Positions 46,507-57,299 of a DNA stretch of 64,000 nt are shown here, piece after piece. Each line of letters begins with the position of its first letter. Within the stretch, counting starts at the first letter, position 1. This stretch comes from Limnephilus marmoratus (lineage: Eukaryota; Arthropoda; Insecta; Trichoptera; Limnephilidae), in NCBI GenBank assembly GCA_917880885.1, contig OU862922.1:23436627-23500626 (forward strand), given 5' to 3'. The notes under the pieces are model-generated. The model had not been told where the DNA came from, searched no databases, and saw nothing but the letters and a program-made list of their open reading frames with translations. The translations under genes were made by a program, and so were the position numbers.

Positions 46507-47029
46507 ACAATATCAGCGACGCCAGGAAACACAGTCCCACCCAATAAAAACTGCGGATATCACATCTCTTATATTTCAATATCTTTGTTGTGAATACATC
46601 AAAACGCAGAGTTTTGTTAACTTTTCGAGAAAAATCATACAGATCTCAGAGTGTCAATGCAAAGAAGACGAAAAACGAACCAATTCTTCAAAAAAAAATC
46701 ATTCGAATCGACAATCTCTAATTTGAAGTGTTCATAAACATAATATTAATTTTATTTTACGGAAATTTATAGTTTACAATATAGTTGGTTTATAGACGAG
46801 CAATTTAATTAACTGAATAACCAATTATAGTTGTACTCATAATACTAACATATTTCGTGGATAACTATAAAACATTATTACATGTAATGAATAAGTGACC
46901 AGCTCAGGTATGGGGGCTCCATCGAAGCCAGAGTAAAGTTAGCCTCCCAAAATCTGGGCGTACTGTACAGGGCCCGCAGATACTTTAATAGTACATAACT
47001 GCTAACCCTGTACAAACCCCACGGTTAAA

Positions 47030-47430
47030 TTTGGCAGCCACCTCTGAGAGCTCTGGAGCTCCAAAATACCTGAAAAATACCCTCGACTCTGTGCAGAAAC
47101 GGGCGGTCCGTTTGATAGATTCTCCCATCTTAACGGATAGATTGCAATCTTTAGAGCACAGGCGTCGGGTGGGAATGCTATCCTTGTTCTACCGGTATAA
47201 CAATGGAAGATGCTCCGATGAACTAGCATCATTGATCCCTTCGGCTGTGGAATGATTTGCCGGCCTCTGTGTTTCCTCCTTCCTACAACATGGGTCTCTT
47301 CAAGACCAATGTTCATTCCTTCCTCTCCTCAAAAAGACCCTCCACACAGCATCCCAGATGACATAGGCCCTGAGGGAAATTATTTTCCTCATAATTATTT
47401 GCCTCCTGTGTGGAGTTAATGTGTAAAAAT
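47030..47430 (+). pseudogene. LINE family B, C-terminus and 3' tail
   Basis: A plus-strand frame with KYLKNTLDSVQKRAVRLID, HRRRVGMLSLFYRYNNGR and DELASLIPSA is a reverse-transcriptase C-terminal region. An internal deletion near 47248 removes about 100 bp relative to the copy at 50115-50640. After the stop comes the CCTCCACACAGCATCCCAG ... TGTGTGGAG tail, which SINE B shares. Confidence 0.75.
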
Positions 47431-47639
47431 ATATATATATATATACGCTCGTCTGTATATAATTACACCAAGAGGTACTCACCACTTTTACACCAATTTT
47501 TTTTATCAATCCATTTTGTGTAGTTTGGTTTAGTTTGGACATGAATACATTTTAAATGGAGGTTTAATATATATTTTCGTTACAATTAAAGATATGTACA
47601 TTAGAGAGTAAGACGATTAAAGATATTAATGACCGAAAA

Positions 47640-48155
47640 GGCTCAAATATGTACCACTACGCACCAGCCAACAAAAGGGTTCAAATATGCCAATTTTCAA
47701 AATTTATCTATTATGTAAAAATGTTAATTAATAGGTAAATACTGTAATACAAAATAAATGCACTAACCACCAAAAAGCCCCTTATATATACCAACGACCA
47801 AAAAGGCTCACGTATACACTATCGTCCAAAGAAACTCAAATATGCACCAAATACCAAAAAGTCTCATGTAAACTCCAAATACCAAAAAGGCTCAGATATG
47901 CACCAACCACCAAAAAGGCTCATGTATACTCCAACGACCAAAAAGACTCAAATATACTCCAAAGACCAAAAAGGCTCATATATTCACCAACTACCGAAAA
48001 GGCTCAAATAACCACCAACAAAGGCTCAAATACGCACCAACCACCAGAAAGGCTTAAATCCACACCAACAACCAAAAAGGCTAAAATATGAAACAACCAC
48101 CAAAAAATATCATATACCAATCTATGCGCTAAGAACCAAAAAGCTTCAAATATAT
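47640..48155. repeat. ~32-bp minisatellite
   Basis: About 16 degenerate copies of ACCAAAAAGGCTCAAATATG plus CACCAACCA or CTCCAACG. The spacing varies between about 24 and 34 bp. No coding sense is evident. Confidence 0.88.
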
Positions 48156-48750
48156 TAAAAAAAATACTTGTTCTAAAATATACGATTGTTACTTTGTGTT
48201 CACCCCGATCTGTACTGAAACAATGCATTTTCAACGGAAAGAACTACTTGAATTTCCACATTCCGGATCTAAAAACATTCATGTCCAAAATCGGATCGGT
48301 AACCGTCTGGGTAACGGCAAAAGGACCAATCGTATTATGGACGAATTGTATTTATGATGTTATAACCCAATTACAATGAAATTCCAAACTGGTTTTTCGA
48401 CAATGCAGACAAAAATCGAAAATACGGGATAACTGGACTTAACTAATTATCGAATCATTTTTTTTTGTTTAAGGCCCTAAAAAAAATGCTATGTGAATCG
48501 AATCATTTAATTAATTTAACTTTTCGTCTGGATAATGTATTTAATTTTCATCTTATATCATGAGGGACGTTCACAGGTTGCACAATCAGCGTTGACCCAA
48601 GACACTTAGGATTTGCTTATATTATTATATTCACTTCCAACAGTGATGCCCTAGCCTTTATCCAATTGTTACTGAGAATAAGTTCTTTGAGTTCTTCACG
48701 TCCGCTTACTGTTTTTTTTTGCGAGAAAGCGAAACACATTAATCCGAAGT
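48156..48750. other. No recognisable feature
   Basis: AT-rich sequence. A 61-codon plus frame at 48194-48379 is not recognised. Confidence 0.4.
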
Positions 48751-48769
48751 GTTCTTGAGTACCTACAGG

Positions 48770-49490
48770 TCAACAGTCTGGAATCCACATTATATTACAA
48801 AGGTATCCAGCCTCGAATCAGTCCAAAGAAAATTTACACGGATTTTGTCTTACCGATCAGGTGTCCACCATCTTCTAGACGGGTACGAACAAAGACTTAC
48901 ATATATTTCAAATTAGAGAGTCTAGTTAAAAGACGAAACATAAATGACCTCTTAATGCTTTATAAAATTGTGAATAATCGTGTAGACAGTAACTTAGTCA
49001 ACCAAATCAAGTTATACGCCAGGCCCAAATCTACAAGAACCCATTACATATTTTGGACTGAAATTTTTACGAATAATACTGGATATTTTAATCCTATATC
49101 TAGAATGTCTCGGTCATACAACAATCTTGTTAAAATACACAGTTTCATAGATATTTTTGTAAATAATGTAACAGGTTTCAAAAAATATCTCCACGATTCG
49201 TGCACCTAAAAAAAAAAAAAATTGTTATTTATTACATGTCAGGAAATACTTCATAAATATTGTATTCTTATAATGTATTTTAATTTTGTATTTAAGTTTT
49301 TTAAGTTATGTATAAATAATACTTGCATTGTTTTTCATGTGTTTGCTTCTGTAAAAATTCAAATGTGATTACTGCAGACACATTAGTCTAGGGATATTTA
49401 TATTTGTATTTTAATTTATTATATATTACCCACAAACATGTTTTATAAATATCCTGTTTGTGTCTCAAATAAATAAATAAATAAATAATC
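48770..49490 (+). pseudogene. LINE 3' end, third family
   Basis: SLESVQRKFTRILSYRSGV, then after a frameshift YEQRLTYI, then VKRRNINDLLMLYKIVNNRVDS and SRSYNNLVKIHSFIDIFVNN up to KKYLHDSCT. This is a typical ORF2 C-terminus of Jockey/I-like LINEs. A ~280-bp 3' UTR follows and ends in (AAAT)n near 49470-49490. Confidence 0.75.
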
Positions 49491-49915
49491 ATGTTAAATA
49501 TCTCGAAAATATGACATTAAAATGTAACATTAGAAAAGTTTTTTTAACTACTAACTTTTCGAATAAAGAAAAATAAAATCCAATCAAATTATATAAAAAC
49601 ACACGATTAATTTTGTTTAATACTATTTTAATAAAAAAATATCTGTGTGTTTTAGAACCAAAGTTTCCATCATCAGGATTTGGAGTATAGGCACTGGAAA
49701 TGAAGGCATAAGAATAGACAAAGAAGTGCATTAAAAATATAACAATAACCGGTGAGAGAAATACTTTTTTTAATTAAATTTCCCTGGAATTTATTTTGCG
49801 AAGTCGAATAACAACTTTAAAACATGTTGCAGCAAGCAATGCATCAACCAGATAAAAGAGAACAGTGCCAAAACAGAATTTTACGAAAGAAAAGGTTAGG
49901 TTACGTTAGATTAGT
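49491..49915. other. No recognisable feature
   Basis: AT-rich, no repeats matched within the window. Confidence 0.4.
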
Positions 49916-49919
49916 TTAG

Positions 49920-50115
49920 CATGTGTTGGTGACTTAGCAGGGGTGCCCGGGTTCATGAGGTGTGGTTTGTCTAGGTTTTGGCGGTGGATGTGCATCTGAC
50001 GTATGAATCCGACCTCCCACCGCAGTTGAATACTTCTTCCACTCCTTGACCCATTGACACTCAGATTCCTACCAACCCCTCATATCTTTTTCTTTTAAAG
50101 AACTTCCTCCTCTTT
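49920..50115 (+). mobile_element. SINE family B, body fragment
   Basis: TGGTGACTTAGCAGGGGTGC, CGGGTTCATGAGGTG and GTCTAGGTTTTGG, then ACTCAGATTCCTACC. This is the SINE B body without its CCACACAG tail, abutting an inverted LINE B 3' end. Confidence 0.65.
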
Positions 50116-50640
50116 TTTACCTTAACTACACACAGGAGGCCCCGAGGAAAACAATTTCCCTCAGGGCCTATGTCATCTGAGATGCTGTGTGGAGGGTCTT
50201 TTTGAGGAGAGGAAGGAATGAACATTGGCCTTGAAGAGACCCTTGTTGTAGGAAGGAGGAAACACAAAGGCCGGCAAATCGTTCCACAGCCGAGCGACAG
50301 GTCGAAGAAGCGACCCGTTCTTATGTGACCAATGTCACATATGTGTACATGTGTTGGGCACGCCTTTGGCTTGTTTCCCGACTATGCACCGGTGCCGAAG
50401 GGATCAATGACGCTAGGTCCTCGGACCATTTTCCGTTGAAATACCGGTAGAACAAGGATAGCATTCCCACCCGACGCCTGTGCTCAAAAGATTGCAATCC
50501 GTCTGTTAAATTAGGAGAATCTATCAGACGGACCGCCCGTTTCTGCACAGAGTCGAGGGTTTTTTTCAGGTATTTTGATGCTCCAGACCAGAGGTTTTCC
50601 TCTTCTTTTCCATAAAAAATACCCTCCACACAGCATCCCC
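50116..50640 (-). pseudogene. LINE family B, longer C-terminal copy
   Basis: On the minus strand: KYLKKTLDSVQKRAVRLID, HRRRVGMLSLFYRYFNGK, EDLASLIPSAPVHSRE and, after a frameshift, ARLWNDLPAFVFPPSYN. The 3' tail with CCTCCACACAGCATCTCAG ... CCTCCTGTGTG follows down to about 50120. A SINE B tail fragment in plus orientation touches it at 50600-50695. Confidence 0.75.
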
Positions 50641-50695
50641 AAAGATGATAGGCCTGACGGATTTATTTCCTCAGAGTCTCCTGTACTGAGCTAAT
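50600..50695 (+). mobile_element. SINE/LINE B tail fragment
   Basis: CCCTCCACACAGCATCCCCAAAG to CTCCTGTACTGAGCTAATG and an A-rich end. Confidence 0.65.
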
Positions 50696-50699
50696 GTAA

Positions 50700-51213
50700 T
50701 AAAATGTTGATAATTTATTTTTTTTCCACTTTTTATCAAGCTTCCGTTTTGTCACTTCTGTTTAAACATGCACCCTAAAAGAGAAGATGTTAACGCTACG
50801 CTATCATTCAATTAGTATCGTTGTGAATACGCTTTTAATAGCATTCTGTTGAAGAGTCCATAAATAATAACTACTGTTGATAGTTCCGCGATGATTGTTA
50901 TGGGAAGAGGGCTGTGGTTAAGTTCAGATGAACGTGGGAAGTATTAATGCTAGTAGTAAATGGAATCCCCTATTATTTATATTAAATTGATTGTTTGCTT
51001 TGTTTGTCCATATATATCCTAAGTGTTAGAAATTCTGGTAAAAATCAATTGCTGAACAATACATCAGATTCTTTCTCTATTTCTTACACCTTTAATCGTG
51101 ATTCGGTCAAATATTATTAAGATATTATTAGAAGCATGTCTCAGGGATTTAATTTCTACCACATTATCTATCTAAAATACACGAATAATTCTTTGTCATC
51201 TCTATGATGATAT
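50700..51213. other. No recognisable feature
   Basis: AT-rich sequence with no matched repeat. Confidence 0.4.
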
Positions 51214-51215
51214 TA

Positions 51216-51656
51216 CAGTGGACCCGCGGTAATCCGGACCATGTCTAATCCGGCGCCCCCTGTAATCCGACACGCCTATCACTGTTGATTGTACATAAAA
51301 ATATCGGCAGATCTTCACTAATATAAAGCACAAAGCACTAACAATTAATGAAAAAAGTGATATTTTTTTTCGCTTAAATCGTAATGAATTCCGCAGCAGT
51401 TTAGCAAGTGAATACGGTGTAGGTCGATCTACAATTTATGACATTAAAAAGAACCACGAGAAGATTAAAACTTTCGTGACAACTATTGACTGATTCGCAG
51501 TTCAAATAGATTCTTTGATTTGTAATTTGACAAATCAAAGAATTATGTGAAAAATTTCAGACTATAGAGGGTCTTAGGCAGTACTTTATAATCTGACAAA
51601 TTCGATAATCCGACATCGCCCTGCAAAACGTTTGTCGGATTATCGCGGGTCCACTG
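51216..51656 (+). mobile_element. Tigger/pogo deletion derivative
   Basis: Ends CAGTGGACCCGCGGTAATCC and, on the other strand, CAGTGGACCCGCGATAATCC: near-perfect terminal inverted repeats of the pogo/Tigger type. The left flank is TA; the right flank is TG, presumably a mutated TA. Inside, 51390-51490 encodes SSLASEYGVGRSTIYDIKK, the CENP-B-type helix-turn-helix of the transposase N-terminus. The catalytic part is deleted. Confidence 0.88.
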
Positions 51657-51896
51657 TGTTTAGGTTTTTTTGTTTGCATTATTAATACAATAATCTCGTT
51701 AATATGAAGGAGCTAAAAAACTTCTTTTTAATAAGGAATCTTGGGGATTTTTATTCTTGGCAGATTGTTCATTTAATTGAAACCGACAAAAAACCTTCAT
51801 TCTCACACGACTTGCGTGAAAATGACTAAATACAGAAGATTCTAGAAGGAAAACGTCACTTACAACCTTTTTCTGGGACTTTTATTATTGTTTTTA

Positions 51897-52250
51897 TATT
51901 TATACCGCACAAGAGCTCCCGTCTGGAGCCAGTGAGACTATGGCATCCCCAAGTGGGGTATGTTGTGATGCTGAAGGTAGTGGGCAGGGGAAGTAGATTG
52001 GGGAGAGGAAGGTGGGGAAGTACCTGGCTATTCAGATCTGATCACCAAACACGGCTAAAGCCATTACAAGCCACGTTTCGATTCTAAATGGTGGTCTTAC
52101 ATCAGGGCGATACTGAGAGTATCTTCTTATAATAAATTACATCTAATACCACAAATTAATCATATAAAATTTATTTGCGCACGCCGGGTTCGAACCCGCG
52201 ACCTTCGGATTGTGAGTCAAGAGTCTCACGTAGGGTCCACGGAGGCTGTC
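51897..52250 (-). mobile_element. SINE family A, full copy with tRNA-like head
   Basis: On the minus strand the head spans about 52250-52180, with B box GGGTTCGAACCC and a GGACCCTACGTGAGACT A-box region. An AT-rich linker follows, then the body GATACTCTCAGTATCGCCCTG to GGGGATGCCATAGTCTCACT. The end is CTTGTGCGGTATAAAT. Confidence 0.8.
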
Positions 52251-52278
52251 TACAAAACACGCGGACTACAATACTCTA

Positions 52279-52720
52279 CAGGGTGTTAAAGGATGTACTT
52301 GACTTACTTTAACCAGTGATTCCTGATATTATTTGTAGTAAAAAAAATTTGGTCTCTGGTGACTTTTAGATGGTTTTTTTAAAGTAAAACTTCATTACGC
52401 ACGCTTGACTTGGGGAGTAAGCTGGTGAATGCATGACGAGAGCGTTACGAAAAGTGTGATCGGGCGAGTCGAACGGTCGGGCCTTTATGCACGCTTGACT
52501 TGGGGAGTAAGCTGGTGAATGCGTGACGAGAGCGCTATGAACAGTGTGATCGGGCGAGGCGAACGGTCGGTTGAAGCGAACGGAAGTTGAGAGGGAGATA
52601 TAAGTTAGTGAAGTTTTACTTCAGTCGTGTGGTTTAAAGCACACTCGTTTTTTTTTTCTAAAAATTTTTCGTCAAAATCAAACAAAAAAAAAACTTCCAC
52701 ATGTCATGTTGAAAATAGAA
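52279..52720. mobile_element. Fold-back MITE copy, interrupted
   Basis: Starts with TA then CAGGGTGTTAAAGGATGTAC, the same terminus as 58014. Positions 52640-52720 match the inner part of the 58014-58380 element (TTTTCGTCAAAATCAAAC). Between them lies an inserted sequence (about 52384-52645), and the right terminal repeat is lost. Confidence 0.65.
52384..52645. mobile_element. Small inserted element with 90-bp tandem duplication
   Basis: Bounded by AAGTAAAACTTCA and its complement TGAAGTTTTACTT. It contains two copies of GCACGCTTGACTTGGGGAGT (52399 and 52489, period 90 bp) and ends GTCGTGTGGTTTAAAGCACAC. The last palindromic words also occur at 26650-26695. Family unknown. Confidence 0.55.
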
Positions 52721-52974
52721 CATTATACGAATTCGAATAATGAATACGCATACCCCTCAACGAAAAAAATCTAAAAAGCTTAGATATTAATTAGTTCGTG
52801 GGAAGGTTCCTACACAAACACAACCCTATTAAAGCCACACAACTTTTAAAACGTCATAACTTATAAGGATTTTAAATTGATTTAAAAAACACCGTTTATA
52901 TATTATTACACCTCTGTGATATAATCTATAGTTTCCGTTGCGATATAAACTCTAGAATTTATTCACATTTATGG

Positions 52975-53128
52975 CCTTTGTGTATCCTCTTTCCTACAAC
53001 ATGGGTCTCTTCAAGACCAATGTTCATTCCTTCCACTTCTCAAAAAGACCCTCCACACAGCATCTCAGATGACATAGGTCCTGAGAGAAATTATTTTCCT
53101 CAGGGCCTCCTGTGTGGAGTTGTAAAAA
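52975..53128 (+). mobile_element. LINE family B 3' tail
   Basis: Begins CCTTTGTGTATCCTCTTTCC, includes ATGGGTCTCTTCAAGACCAA and CCTCCACACAGCATCTCAG, and ends TCCTGTGTGGAG plus poly(A). It is the last part of ORF2 and the 3' UTR. Confidence 0.72.
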
Positions 53129-53129
53129 A

Positions 53130-53864
53130 AAAATTTTGAACTCATATTTTCAACAACCGCTTGAAAATAGAACGAGTTCCAAAATAGTTATGAAGAAATG
53201 ATAACTTTCGCGTTATTTGCAAAGAGAAATATATTTATTTAACAAAATATTAAGGGAGGGGTTGGGAAGAAAGAAATGAGTAATTTAATCCAATTAATCG
53301 AACTTTGTAATCAAGTTTCTTTAAGTTGATAATATATTCACAAACACAAATTATAAGTTCTCAAAAGCGGTGCGGTTTTTTTTATTGGGTTACTTTAGGT
53401 ATAGGTACATTGTTGGTAATAATTACCGAAATCGAGGTGATGAAGAAACCGGTAATAGTGTCACCTGCCAGAATGACCTGTCACAAACCTGATGGCCCGA
53501 GAGCATCTGCAGTCTGCAGCCCACAGGCTCCACGGACAAGAAAAAGTGCAGTTTCTTTTAATCATTTCTCGTTTCAGAGATTAAAACTTGATATTATCGG
53601 GGAAAAAGTGAAATGTTTTTATGAATTAAATAAACATAAATTATTCAAAAGCTGCTTGTTTCGTGATGGCGCTAATTGAAATATTCTAGGAAGAAACACT
53701 TTTTGCAAGTTATTTTATAAAATATTAACATGAATTGTTTGTTTGCGCATGTACGTATGGAATATTAATTAATTAGGAAAATAATTACGATAATGACGTG
53801 TTTTTATTTTATTTATAAATTTTCTCTAGTGATTTTGAATGTGCCTTTTTCGATTTGCGTCTAC
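53130..53864. other. Unassigned region
   Basis: A 117-codon plus frame at 53326-53679 includes MTCHKPDGPRASAVCSPQ. I do not recognise it, composition is ordinary, and there is no supporting context. Confidence 0.35.
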
Positions 53865-54113
53865 CCACCAGCTGCATGGCAGGCTGGAGAGAATGGTTGA
53901 GGGAGTCCCTTTGACTTCTACAGGCGTACTCTTCGGAACATCGCCTTGCACCTCAGTGGTAGGAATAAATGATCACTCCTGGACACACTGATTCCCACCC
54001 ACCTCTAATACCGTTTTCCTTCTTTCCTCTTATTCGTTTCCTAAAGACTTTCCACTCAACATCCCCAAAGATGTCATAGGCCGCCTGTGTGGAGCTAATG
54101 TAAAAAAAAAATA
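53865..54113 (+). mobile_element. SINE family B, diverged copy
   Basis: CTCCTGGACACACTGATTCC, CCACCCACCTCTAATACC, AACATCCCCAAAGATGTCAT and CGCCTGTGTGGAGCTAATG plus poly(A). Confidence 0.65.
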
Positions 54114-54230
54114 ACGTTGAGCCAGTCAAAACCATTGCGGAAAGTGCGGTTTTTGATCTTTTTTAAAATCAATAATTATGTACTTTTGAATGTAGCTATA
54201 ACTTTGTGGTTATCCATTATAGATAAATGA

Positions 54231-54330
54231 AACGATGTTACTTTGTTTGGATCACTTATATATTTGAGTAAAACCGACTGGTTTCGGAACGACCGTTCCT
54301 TCTTCAGGGCAAACGTATACTGATTTGACA
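54231..54330 (-). repeat. Left arm of Penelope-type inverted repeat, with hammerhead-like core
   Basis: The arm is the reverse complement of about 54765-54850. On the minus strand it holds CTGAAGA (54307-54301), a stem GGAAC-GGTC-GTTCC and GAAAC (54285-54281): a hammerhead core with a perfect 5-bp stem II. Confidence 0.68.
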
Positions 54331-54764
54331 GTTACAAAATAGTGGATGGGAACAATGTATTATTATGGCAGTGGTGGAGCCGTTGCTAGGTATTAATGAA
54401 GAGTGGGTGGGTAGGGGAACATATCCATGATTGGGCTATAAGACAATATTTTTTGTTTGTTGATAATAGATTCATTATTTTTAAGGGATTTTTTTTTATT
54501 TCCGAGGCTTAGTAAAGCGTTTACCTTTATGATTAATATGAAGAATATTTTTCCTCGTATTTTTTTCAAAACTGTGGTTATTCTCAATGATATGGTTAGC
54601 GAAGTCAGAAAAATTATTTATATTAAGACACCTTATGTTCTTTGATTCTGATTTCAAAATTACGAGTTGTTTTTCCAATATAAAATGAGGGACAATCATT
54701 ATATTTGAGTTAATAAATTCCGGAATTAGTCAATTTATTTATTATGTAATTATTCAGATATCAG
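54331..54764 (-). pseudogene. Penelope-like element fragment, GIY-YIG endonuclease C-terminus
   Basis: A minus-strand frame from 54699 reads PHFILEKQLVILKS ... SDFANHIIENNHSF and ILHINHKGKR. It continues in another frame with NNESIINKQKILSYSPIMD. The order H...NNHSF, LH...KG, then a closing N-rich segment with SP fits the GIY-YIG domain at the C-terminus of Penelope-like elements. The frame is shifted near 54500 and the reverse transcriptase is absent. Confidence 0.55.
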
Positions 54765-54855
54765 TATACGTTTGCCCTGAAGAAGGAACGGTCGTTCCGA
54801 AACCGGTCGTCTTTACTCAAATATAGAAATGGTTCAAACAAAGTAACATTGTTCG
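54765..54855 (+). repeat. Right arm of Penelope-type inverted repeat, with hammerhead-like core
   Basis: CTGAAGA (54777-54783), GGAAC (54785-54789) paired with GTTCC (54794-54798) around GGTC, then GAAAC (54799-54803). The sequence beyond the core (ACTCAAATATAGAAATGG) also matches the left arm. Confidence 0.68.
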
Positions 54856-54859
54856 GAAC

Positions 54860-55580
54860 TAGTAAAATATTCTCTAAATCTTTTTTTAATGGTGTTGTAA
54901 TCACGGATTAAAGGTCGTTTTAAACAATTGCCCATATTTGTTCTAACTCTTACATTGTTTGTGTATTTTTTTATTATAATAATTCTTTGCAATGAATGGA
55001 GAAAATAGTAATTGTGGTTGCATGTATTAGATTAAGTGATATTCCGTGGTCATAAGTAAAAACACAGTATCCTCAACGATATTGTCAAGAGGATAATAAT
55101 ATATGAAGAACATAATACAGTATATTATATTTTTTCATAGAATCTATGATCAGAGGTTACGCTAGTAGTAACCAAAGTAGTATTGGAGTATAACGAGTAG
55201 CAGCCACATCTGTCCTGCAGTGAGTGTACTGCAAGGACATGCGGGCGCTCGGAGCCGTCTTATTATTGTTGTGTGACCTTTGTTGAACACGGAAAATATA
55301 CTACACTCCTTACGTGCCAGGCATATTTACATGGATGTCTGCTCTACTTCGTAAGTACAGCTACATACCTGCAATCAATAATAATTATTTTCAGAAAAAA
55401 TAATTGGAATACCATCGTTACTAAGAAGAAACTATTATTAACAATAATAAGTGATAATTCAAAAGAAAATAAATATGAATGCATAAGTAAGTACATGAGT
55501 TCACAGTGATGGCTTGAAGCTTCTTCATTCAAGATATTAAATAATAGAGGTAATAGTCACTGTCATCCATCAATATCCAT
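54860..55580. other. No recognisable feature
   Basis: AT-rich sequence. Around 55200-55270 it is locally richer in GC (GTCCTGCAGTGAGTGTACTG) but has no matched feature. Confidence 0.4.
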
Positions 55581-55584
55581 TTGA

Positions 55585-55975
55585 CGGGCTCCATGGTCGA
55601 GGGGTAAAGCTCTCAATTAAAAATCCGGAGGATTCAAATCCTGGCGTGCGCAGGTAAATTTTATTTTATTAATTTATGTTTTCACCATTTAATAATTTAA
55701 AAATAATATACTTAAAGTGTATTTGAAGCACGTTCCAGAGTGGAAGATACTCTCAGTATCGCCTTGGTGTAAGGACAACATTCAGAATTGCTACGTTGCT
55801 TGAAACGGCTTTAGCCATGTTTGGTGACTAGATCTGAGAAGCCAAGTACTTCCCCACCTTCCTCTTCCCAATCTGCTTCCCCTCCCCACTTACCTCCAGC
55901 CTCACAATTTACGCCGATTGGGGATGCCATAGTCTTACTAGCTCAGGACTAGAGCATGCAATACCGAATTACATA
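55585..55975 (+). mobile_element. SINE family A, full copy with tRNA-like head
   Basis: Head 55588-55655: CATGGTCGAGGGGTAAAGC (A box region) and GGATTCAAATCCTGG (B box). After an AT-rich linker the body runs from ACGTTCCAGAGTGGAAGATA through CAAGTACTTCCCCACCTTCC to GGGGATGCCATAGTC. The end is near GCAATACC. Confidence 0.82.
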
Positions 55976-56221
55976 CTTATTGCGGACTACATACTTATTT
56001 ACGCACTAAGCACGGAATTGGAGCTATAAATGTTAACTCCCGACGAGATATCAGAAGAGGTTGATTGTCCTAGCGCAACACCAACTACGAGCCGCAGCCA
56101 ATCAACCGAGGTAGCAGCTACAACCTCATCCTTAATTGACAAAGATGACCACATCGAAAAACTACAATCACCGGCGAAAAAAAAAGAGATATCACTATTT
56201 CGAAAAAACTGATTCTCTTTC

Positions 56222-56493
56222 TATGGAAGCCAGGGCGGTTTCTTTTTCGTCTGGGGGGGGGGGGGGCATGGGCCCCCCTCCCTAGACGGTATTTTTGAGT
56301 AGGTACTGTGGAGATCCCATCACGGTTTATACTTAGAAGCAAAAACTGTCTTTATTAAACATTTAATTTTTCTATTGTACATAATCCTTCCTATACATAC
56401 TTGAACTTGTAATTTGTTGATTTTTTTGCCCGTCCGCCCCTTGTGCCCCCCCCCCCCCAGAAAAAAAATCCTGGATCCGCCCTTGTATGGAAG
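56222..56493. mobile_element. hAT MITE with perfect 8-bp target duplication
   Basis: The element is 56230-56485. The flanks are TATGGAAG at 56222-56229 and 56486-56493. The ends are (C)CAGGGCGGTTTC and, on the other strand, CAAGGGCGGATCCAGG, each followed by a T-rich stretch and a G run of 10-14. The 8-bp duplication is diagnostic for hAT. No transposase is present. Confidence 0.9.
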
Positions 56494-57299
56494 TGTCCCG
56501 TATGGTGGCAAAAGATGGATTACCTTTTAAAGTTTTCGTAGGTCTTTGTTACTCATTTCGCAATATCGCAAATTTTGCGGTATTACGTGTCCGATACCGC
56601 AATATCGCGGTATTGAATATATAATGCGGTATTGCATGCTGTACTCACGACACATTAAAAAATATACAAGCATGATACGATTTTTCTCCAATTAGAACGC
56701 TTTATGATGACGAATTGACGAATGCACACGTGCTCCGCCTAGGACTGCTGTACGCACCCAATATATTTGGACATTTGTGGGGTAAGAGAGGACTGACGGC
56801 AACTGTTCCAAATTAGATGTTCCGAACGCCCGGATTGCCGGCATTGAAACTAAAGTTCAAAAAACCTTTTTTGAAACATTCGATACCCTTGGTGTCCACA
56901 AACACATTCAAACGTCCTCTATAAAATGATGGGTGAGCTTCATCTTCATTACTGTATTACCATTTGTGTAGAGTTTTTCTGCCATCGATAGTCTTCTGTC
57001 CTTCATAAAAATTGTGCTTTTCGAAGAAATGCAATTTAGATCGATGTGTAATGTTAAATTATTGAAAATGGTAACAAATTTTTTAATAAATTAATCCATT
57101 CGGCATATGCTCGAAGAAAGTACAATGTAAGTACTCTCAGTTCATCAACAGTTGGGGAGAAAAGTTCTGTACAGGACACATATGTTTACTTATATAAGCA
57201 CATACATATGTATAAGTAAAAAAATTAGTACCAAAAGCTCGCCATCGCCGTAGGTAGGTATCGCGGAGGTCATTGACCCACCTCCGCTACCAATTTATG
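56494..57299. other. No recognisable feature
   Basis: Contains a short run of words such as CGCAATATCGC and GCGGTATTG (56560-56640) that suggest a small degenerate repeat. Nothing else is recognisable. Confidence 0.4.

Noticed and set aside
53326..53679. 117-codon plus frame as a host exon.
   Set aside because: No recognisable domain, no splice-site logic, ordinary composition; chance frames of this size are expected in 64 kb.
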